Origin: an archaeon
Lineage (GTDB): Archaea; Nanobdellota; Nanobdellia; Pacearchaeales; GW2011-AR1
Length of the DNA: 18,277 nucleotides
NCBI GenBank assembly: GCA_027318675.1
Contig: DAHVOT010000013.1
Location: 1-18,277, forward strand
Reading direction: 5' to 3'
Below, in pieces: positions 13,642-18,277 of the stretch. The notes under the pieces were generated by a model that did no database searches, had not been told where the DNA came from, and saw nothing but the letters and a program-made list of their open reading frames with translations. Every line of letters starts with the position of its first letter. Positions within the stretch are counted from its first letter, which is position 1. The position numbers and the translations under genes are program-made.

Positions 13642-13902
13642 TTAATCAGGCTGATTTAAGCATTCAATCCAAACTATATTTATTGTTCTATTTCCAACAA
13701 CTAATGGGACCTGTTGACAGGTTGAAACACTATTTGCTATTTGAATTACAGTTTGTTGATATCCTGTCTGTACCCCTTGTTGATAAATTAAATTATCTCT
13801 TTCAACCTTTTTATCTGAATATTTATCAATCGCTATATAGGCGACTGCAGCAATAAGAAGAAAAGCTAAAATAGCAATAACCCAAACATTTCTCTCTTTC
13901 AT
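13642..13902 (-). CDS. Small single-pass membrane protein, unknown function
   Basis: This 86-residue protein is read from the ATG at 13902, preceded by AAAGGAGG with a 5-nt spacer, the best ribosome binding site in the window; the in-frame ATG at 13923 lacks one. A transmembrane helix (about 7-25) is followed by a charged linker (DKYSDKKVERDN), a Tyr/Gln-rich amphipathic helix (LIYQQGVQTGYQQTVIQIAN) and an end with two Cys (62 and 81) framing QQVPLVVGNRTINIVWIE. The two Cys could form a disulfide outside the cell. I have seen no named family for this pattern. It lies 53 bp upstream of the 12359-13588 gene. Confidence 0.72.
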   Translation of the reverse strand: MKERNVWVIAILAFLLIAAVAYIAIDKYSDKKVERDNLIYQQGVQTGYQQTVIQIANSVSTCQQVPLVVGNRTINIVWIECLNQPD

Positions 13903-13970
13903 TTTTCCTCCTTTCAAAACCATTTTGAATTATATAAAATATATTCGATTATACTTAATAAATTTATTCT

Positions 13971-15284
13971 TTATTTCTCAACAGGAGTTTTTACAAAAAC
14001 AAGATCTTCTAAAGTTCCTCTATGAGAATTGGTAAATAACAATTCGAGAGTATCTTTAGATTCTTTAACTATAGCAGAAACATCCAATCCTAAGGGCATA
14101 GAATATTTTAGGCCATCTTTACCTTTAACTTGAATCAATTCACCTGTAGAAAGATAATCCTTAACTGTTTCGTTAAATGTATGAATAACTTTAGACTCTC
14201 CTGTTTCTGGATTTAAAATAAAAATACTCATTTGATTAGCTAAAGTATTATAATATACTGTTCTCCAAACAGGAGAAGTAGCATAAATAGGAGTCCCAAT
14301 TGAATCAACTCCAAGTATAGAAGGATTCCATTCAGTCTCGGCAACAAAACGCACATTATTATCTTCACCAACACCATAGATTCTCCTTTTCAACAAATCT
14401 GAAACATAAAATTTTACACCAGATTTCTCTTTACCTGCTGGAGAATTTTCAACTATCTTTAACTTTTCTATATAAGGTGCCTTTCTCCATAATCCAGAGG
14501 ATTCTGGGAAAAAATTATCCAAATCAAAAGAAGAAGGAAGTTCAAATTCAGTGTTTATTAACTCACCATCAGAAGAGATAGATAAAATTCTTTTTGGAGA
14601 AACAATTTTATTGCTATCAAGGTAATCTATCTCCTCAACTGCTGCAACATAAATTTTATTATCTTCCCCTTGAATCATATCTGTTATCCTATTTAATCTT
14701 TCATCTTGCTTAAAAATATTTACTACTCCAAGTTCGCTTGTTCTAAATATCTTATCTGAACTATTTGAAGAAGTTAAGATATTCCTATCATTTAAAACCA
14801 ATGCATCCAATAAAACTCCTTGAGCAATACGAGAGGAATCTGCTCTCGGGAAATATCCATAAGAATCAAAATCAGAAGTATATTCTTTTAAATCAAATTC
14901 ACAAAGCGTTGTTAAAACTACCTCAGAAAGTGTGTTACTCGACTTGCTTAAATCTGTTGAAAACTGAAGAACCTTTGGGTTTTGAAGAGGTTGAATTCCT
15001 CCTTCTGCCCAAAGATCTTGAAAAGTAGCTCCATTAGTTAATATTCCATTTAAATCGTCAGCAATTCCATTAGAACTTTTTAAAGAATATAATTTATCTA
15101 TTTCAGATAATCCAGAAGGGGAGGTTAAACCTCCTGCTAAATTTTTACGTGAAAGAATTTTATATTCTGTTTCAATTGGATCTTCCTGTATTGGAGGTTC
15201 ATAATTTTCTTTTTTACAATAAGGAAGTAAAGTTATAAGTCCTGCAAGTGCTCCTATTCTTAAAAAATTCTTAAATTTTCCCAT
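13971..15284 (-). CDS. Secreted, possibly lipid-anchored beta-rich protein (propeller-like)
   Basis: The product is 437 residues from the ATG at 15284 (a TTG two codons earlier is possible). The N-terminus is a signal peptide ending LITLLPYCKKEN, where Cys23 could be a lipid attachment site, although Pro-Tyr before the Cys is a poor lipobox. The mature part is beta-rich with recurring short blocks of the type seen in propeller blades: NKIYVAAVEEIDYLDS, RILSISSDGELI, VKFYVSDLLKRRIYGVGEDN, IYATSPVWRTVYYN, MSIFILNPETGESKVIHTF. This suggests a six- or seven-bladed propeller (NHL/SMP-30-like), an inference from spacing. A TATTTAAATTTAA run (15306-15316) lies about 25 bases upstream. No catalytic residues are assigned. 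Confidence 0.68.
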   Translation of the reverse strand: MGKFKNFLRIGALAGLITLLPYCKKENYEPPIQEDPIETEYKILSRKNLAGGLTSPSGLSEIDKLYSLKSSNGIADDLNGILTNGATFQDLWAEGGIQPLQNPKVLQFSTDLSKSSNTLSEVVLTTLCEFDLKEYTSDFDSYGYFPRADSSRIAQGVLLDALVLNDRNILTSSNSSDKIFRTSELGVVNIFKQDERLNRITDMIQGEDNKIYVAAVEEIDYLDSNKIVSPKRILSISSDGELINTEFELPSSFDLDNFFPESSGLWRKAPYIEKLKIVENSPAGKEKSGVKFYVSDLLKRRIYGVGEDNNVRFVAETEWNPSILGVDSIGTPIYATSPVWRTVYYNTLANQMSIFILNPETGESKVIHTFNETVKDYLSTGELIQVKGKDGLKYSMPLGLDVSAIVKESKDTLELLFTNSHRGTLEDLVFVKTPVEK

Positions 15285-15416
15285 ATCCAATAAATGAACA
15301 AGAACTATTTAAATTTAATTAACTGCTTTAATTAGCAAAATATTCATAATCCTACCTCTTTATCAAATAAAATAAGTAAAAATAAGCAAATATAGATAGA
15401 TTAAAGAATAATCGTC

Positions 15417-15423
15417 AAAAAAA
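15417..15423 (-). terminator. Candidate oligo-T terminator after the fibre operon
   Basis: Seven consecutive A on the plus strand give a T7 run on the minus-strand transcript, about 80 bases after the 15505 stop codon. Archaeal terminators are typically T-runs without a hairpin. The rest of the 15285-15504 gap is AT-rich spacer with nothing else convincing. Confidence 0.35.
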
Positions 15424-15504
15424 TAGACTTTATTTTTAATGAATTTAATAAATAAATTGATTAAATTTAGTAATTTACTTAGCAAAAATTAATCCTTTCT
15501 AAAT

Positions 15505-16320
15505 TTAACCACAATCAAGCGCTCCATACATTTTACAACATAAATTAATAGAATCCCATTCGCATTCAGAAGCATAAGCAGGATCATGAAGACATTCATA
15601 TTCGTACATCAATTCCTTACAAGTTGCTGCACTAAAACACTGGCTTGAAACCCAGTAGCATCCTGCATTAGTACAACTTGTAGAATCTCCATATGTAAAA
15701 CAATCGTCTATGCTACAACCAGGAGAATACGAATGCCACTTGCAACTTGCTCCAATACAAGAAGAGTAATCACCAGCATATTCTGTACATAGAGTACATC
15801 TTAAAGTAGGTTTAAGAGAATCAGAAGAACCAGAGCAACCAGAAGCAGTCCAATTGAATACCCATTCATAGGAATAAAAAGAAGCAGAAATTGCCTCTGG
15901 AAAGAAAAATTGGCAAGTAGTAAGATTATAACTAGGACCACTGTAACCTGTAGAACAATCCTGAGTCCAAACTCCATTTGCATCAGTATATTTTGTAACT
16001 TTACCTTCCCATACTGCAATACGATAAGGCATACTGCTACAAGCTGTTAAGCTAACATCGGAAGGCTTATTTGTTCTGAATGTAGACCATTCTGTTGAAG
16101 TTGCTGTAGGTATAAAATAATCATTTGCTGAACCAGTATTATTAACTTGGTAGCAATTAGACCAAGCATTAACTTGCATATATGTGCTTTTATTTGCCCT
16201 AAAACCTGTACTTACAGTATTAAGGGCAAAAACTAAACCTCCAACTAAAATTATCAAAACCACTACAAAAAAGATTAATTTTTTTGTTATATTCTTTTTT
16301 TTCATTTTATTATTTAACAT
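15505..16320 (-). CDS. Cys-rich membrane-anchored protein, paralogue A
   Basis: The product is 271 residues, with an ATG at 16305 as alternative start. The signal-anchor helix is at about residues 14-33. The outer part shares its whole layout with the neighbouring paralogue: a Cys in VNAWSNCYQVN, YFIPTATSTEW, CSSMPYRI, GKVTKYTDANGVW, TTCQFFFPEAI, RCTLC, CIGASCKWHSY and SCTNAGCYW. The last 100 residues are packed with Cys in PSI- or trefoil-like spacing (C...C..AGC.W....C). There are sequons (NKS, NNT, NLT, NWT). A TATA-like run overlaps the upstream stop (16330-16345), so it may have an extra internal promoter. No Shine-Dalgarno sequence is visible. It is third in the operon behind the S74 fibre gene. 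Confidence 0.78.
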   Translation of the reverse strand: MLNNKMKKKNITKKLIFFVVVLIILVGGLVFALNTVSTGFRANKSTYMQVNAWSNCYQVNNTGSANDYFIPTATSTEWSTFRTNKPSDVSLTACSSMPYRIAVWEGKVTKYTDANGVWTQDCSTGYSGPSYNLTTCQFFFPEAISASFYSYEWVFNWTASGCSGSSDSLKPTLRCTLCTEYAGDYSSCIGASCKWHSYSPGCSIDDCFTYGDSTSCTNAGCYWVSSQCFSAATCKELMYEYECLHDPAYASECEWDSINLCCKMYGALDCG

Positions 16321-16343
16321 TCTAATTTTCTAATTTATTTAAA

Positions 16344-17240
16344 TTATATTGGACAAGTTAAATGACACCTACCATTATAAGTATCCCATTGACAATCAAA
16401 TATTTCACAATCTCCAGAATTATAATAATTATTGCATATTCCATCATAAAGATCATAACAACATTGACTATCTTCTTCCCAACCACACTGCCCAATTTCA
16501 TAATTACAATCGGATTCCTCAGAAAATCCTAAACAACCTTCTGAAGAAACATCGCAACTAGAACCATCCCAAAAACACCCTGCATCTTCACAAGAACTAG
16601 AAGTTGAATAATCAGAGCACTCAAACCTGCTACAAGTATAACCATAGGGATGCCATTTACATCCTGCCCCTAAACAGACAGTATCATAAGTATAATCAAT
16701 ATTACACAATCTGCATCTTACACTAGGACTTGTCAAATTTTCAGAACCAATACAGCTAGTATTTTTCCAATCATAAATATGCTCGTAAGTATAATAAGTT
16801 ATATCATAAGCAATAGCTTCTGGAAATCTATCTTGACAATAAGTCAAATTATTTATACTCTCTCCTGAAGAACAATCTTCATCTGTTTTCCATTCTCCTG
16901 TTACAGAATCGGTATACTGATTTATCTTCCCAGGATAATAAACAATACGTGAAGGATAACTTGAACAAAGTCCTGCACTAATTCCACTAGGAATATTTGT
17001 ATAAAAAGAATTAAGTTCACTATAAGTTGCAGAAGGAACAAAATAACTTGCTCCTGTATAAGTTGAAGCATTAACTTCTATACACATCCCAGACGCATTT
17101 ACTTCTGAAAAAGTAGATGCATTAATCATAAACCCCTCTGCAGGATTCCCATAAGCAAAAACAAAAAATATTCCAGCTAAAACTATAAAAATCAAAAAAG
17201 AAAAAAATAGAATTTTCTTAATCCATTGATCTTCTTCCAT
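16344..17240 (-). CDS. Cys-rich membrane-anchored protein, paralogue B
   Basis: The product is 298 residues with a signal-anchor helix at about residues 8-30. It aligns end to end with paralogue A: MCIEVNAST/CYQVNNTG, YFVPSATYSEL/YFIPTATSTEW, LCSSYPSRI/ACSSMPYRI, GKINQYTD/GKVTKYTD, YCQDRFPEAI/TCQFFFPEAI, RCRLC/RCTLC, CLGAGCKWHPY/CIGASCKWHSY, SCEDAGCFW/SCTNAGCYW. It carries an extra C-terminal Cys repeat (GDCEIFDCQWDTYNGRC). Over 20 Cys in the outer part imply a disulfide-rich rod or knob. The ATG lies two bases after the fibre-gene stop, and AAGAGG inside the last fibre codons provides the ribosome binding site, so translation is coupled. Tandem duplication is the likely origin. Function unknown. 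Confidence 0.8.
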   Translation of the reverse strand: MEEDQWIKKILFFSFLIFIVLAGIFFVFAYGNPAEGFMINASTFSEVNASGMCIEVNASTYTGASYFVPSATYSELNSFYTNIPSGISAGLCSSYPSRIVYYPGKINQYTDSVTGEWKTDEDCSSGESINNLTYCQDRFPEAIAYDITYYTYEHIYDWKNTSCIGSENLTSPSVRCRLCNIDYTYDTVCLGAGCKWHPYGYTCSRFECSDYSTSSSCEDAGCFWDGSSCDVSSEGCLGFSEESDCNYEIGQCGWEEDSQCCYDLYDGICNNYYNSGDCEIFDCQWDTYNGRCHLTCPI

Positions 17241-17242
17241 TT

Positions 17243-18277
17243 TTAAAATAACCTCTTAAGTAAAAAGTAAAGTGATTTAGAAATTTTTTCTTTATTATCC
17301 TGAAGAGAATATCTTTCAATCTCCAATGAAGAAGGAACATAATCCACATTAAATTCCTTTATCTCTTCAGTTAAACTTTCTGATGAATTTTCATCTGTTG
17401 AATTAATTTTCTCTCCAGACAATTCAGAAATTTGCGCTTTCAACAACTCTATTTCATTTCTTAACTCTTCAATTTCACTATCTTGTTTTTCATCCTTCTT
17501 ATCTAATTCTTTAATTGCTTCTATAACCGGGGCAATTAAATTCCCATATTGAACATATTTATATCCATTATCATCTGTACTTACAACTTCTGGGAAAACC
17601 TTTTCAACATCCTGAGCAATTAAACCAGCATTAAATCCCCCTCCTTCTTTCCAGTTGAAGTTAACTCCTTCAAGCTGGGTAACTCTATCTAAACTATCTG
17701 GTATTGCAGTTATATTCTCCTTGAATCTTTCATCAGAACTATACATAAAAGAAGCTGCAGTTACATTTGCTGAAGCTCTTATTGCACCAGTAACGTCTAG
17801 CTTATATGCTGGAGTTACAGTACCTATACCTACATTACCACTTGTGTTTATAACCATAAGCATATTTCCTGAAGTAGCTGCTGTTCCAAGATTGGTATCT
17901 TTAGCAAATATAATTGAATCAGATGCTCCATTATTATTATAATCCATCTTCAAATAGAGTGTTCCTTCTGCAGATAAATGTAATTCTCCAGATGAATCGT
18001 AAACATCTCCTCCTCCAAGAGCAATATCTGTTCCTGCATTAAGTACTGCTGAAGAATAAATATTTCCAATAACATGTAATGCTTGACTTGGATTTGTTGT
18101 TCCGATGCCAATATTTGTTCCATTTTGATAAATCATAGAATTATTTTGTGAAACTGTTCCATTCCACATTGAAATATAACCTGTAGTACCTGAACCTGTT
18201 AAACTTCCTGAACCGCTGCCTCCTCCTGCACCATTAGTAGAATTAACATACAATACATAATTTCTCATTGAAGTATT
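17243..18277 (-). CDS. Phage tail-fibre-like protein with C-terminal S74 intramolecular chaperone domain (5' partial)
   Basis: The frame stays open to the window edge (Asn-Thr-Ser precede the first Met at 18268), so the N-terminus is probably outside. In the 341 residues from that Met, a Gly/Ser stretch is followed by GYISMWNGT...NNSMIYQNGT and two fibre repeats NIGIGTTNPSQALHV and NVGIGTVTPAYKLDV, typical of trimeric beta-helical fibres. Residues 177-250 form a Peptidase_S74 (intramolecular chaperone autoprocessing) domain: SSDERFKENI supplies the Ser178/Lys183 dyad that cuts before Ser in endosialidase-type fibres, followed by FNAGLIAQDVEKVFPEVV and YVQYGNLIAPVIEAI. A coiled coil (about 251-290) and an acidic tail end the protein. 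The domain helps the trimer fold and is then released. It heads the operon with the two Cys-rich genes. Confidence 0.88.
   Translation of the reverse strand, partial: NTSMRNYVLYVNSTNGAGGGSGSGSLTGSGTTGYISMWNGTVSQNNSMIYQNGTNIGIGTTNPSQALHVIGNIYSSAVLNAGTDIALGGGDVYDSSGELHLSAEGTLYLKMDYNNNGASDSIIFAKDTNLGTAATSGNMLMVINTSGNVGIGTVTPAYKLDVTGAIRASANVTAASFMYSSDERFKENITAIPDSLDRVTQLEGVNFNWKEGGGFNAGLIAQDVEKVFPEVVSTDDNGYKYVQYGNLIAPVIEAIKELDKKDEKQDSEIEELRNEIELLKAQISELSGEKINSTDENSSESLTEEIKEFNVDYVPSSLEIERYSLQDNKEKISKSLYFLLKRLF

Noticed and set aside
15206..15284. Clear lipoprotein signal in the 13971-15284 protein
   Set aside because: The residues before Cys are Leu-Pro-Tyr, a poor lipobox; kept only as a possibility.
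15363..15485. 40-codon TTG-started ORF on the minus strand with AAAGGA upstream
   Set aside because: The product is only Leu, Ile, Phe, Lys, Asn and Tyr, as expected from AT-rich spacer; it contains the probable T7 terminator.
1..18277. CRISPR array, insertion sequence, integrase or prophage cassette
   Set aside because: No spaced direct repeats, transposase, integrase or capsid/terminase motifs were seen; the S74 fibre alone is not evidence for a prophage.

Overview
The window looks like a piece of a small, AT-rich archaeal genome, most plausibly a DPANN lineage of the Pacearchaeota/Woesearchaeota type. The evidence is: archaeal-only ribosomal proteins in the classic order L7Ae, S28e, L24e; a tRNA-Tyr whose intron sits in a textbook archaeal bulge-helix-bulge motif; no encoded CCA on either tRNA; TATA boxes about 25 nt before start codons with little or no 5' leader; an archaeal pilin-type (class III) signal peptide; and many one-pass secreted proteins of unknown function. 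The placement below domain level is inference from gene content, not from a tree.

Layout. Positions 1-1160 hold a small membrane protein, two very short ORFs (one with a well-placed TATA box) and a membrane-anchored protein, all on the minus strand. Positions 1208-3483 hold a Cys-repeat membrane protein, tRNA-Asp(GTC), a 62-residue Ala/Lys-rich basic protein and a PlsC/hemolysin-type acyltransferase. Positions 3537-5998 are a translationally coupled pair: a secreted protein with a predicted C-terminal beta-barrel-like region, then a Cys-rich/Ig-like membrane-anchored surface protein. Positions 6153-8114 are mostly plus strand: a secreted metzincin protease, tRNA-Tyr(GTA) with intron, and an anchored Cys-containing protein, plus a 24-residue acidic micro-ORF on the minus strand. 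Positions 8121-10796 hold a pilin-like von Willebrand factor A protein and an Ig-like membrane protein. Positions 10898-12300 are the housekeeping core (ribosomal operon and a conserved-looking soluble protein), with a short upstream ORF ahead of L7Ae. Positions 12359-15284 hold another Cys-rich/Ig-like membrane protein, a small membrane protein and a secreted, possibly lipid-anchored protein. Positions 15505-18277 form a tight operon: a phage-tail-fibre-like protein with a C-terminal S74 intramolecular chaperone domain (5' end outside the window), followed by two paralogous, very Cys-rich, membrane-anchored proteins.

Together, most of the coding capacity builds the cell surface: anchored Ig/Cys-module proteins, a VWA pilin, a secreted protease and a trimeric-fibre candidate with disulfide-rich partners. 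This fits a host-attached or particle-attached small archaeon, though that lifestyle is inferred. No insertion sequence, CRISPR array, integrase or phage structural cassette is visible.
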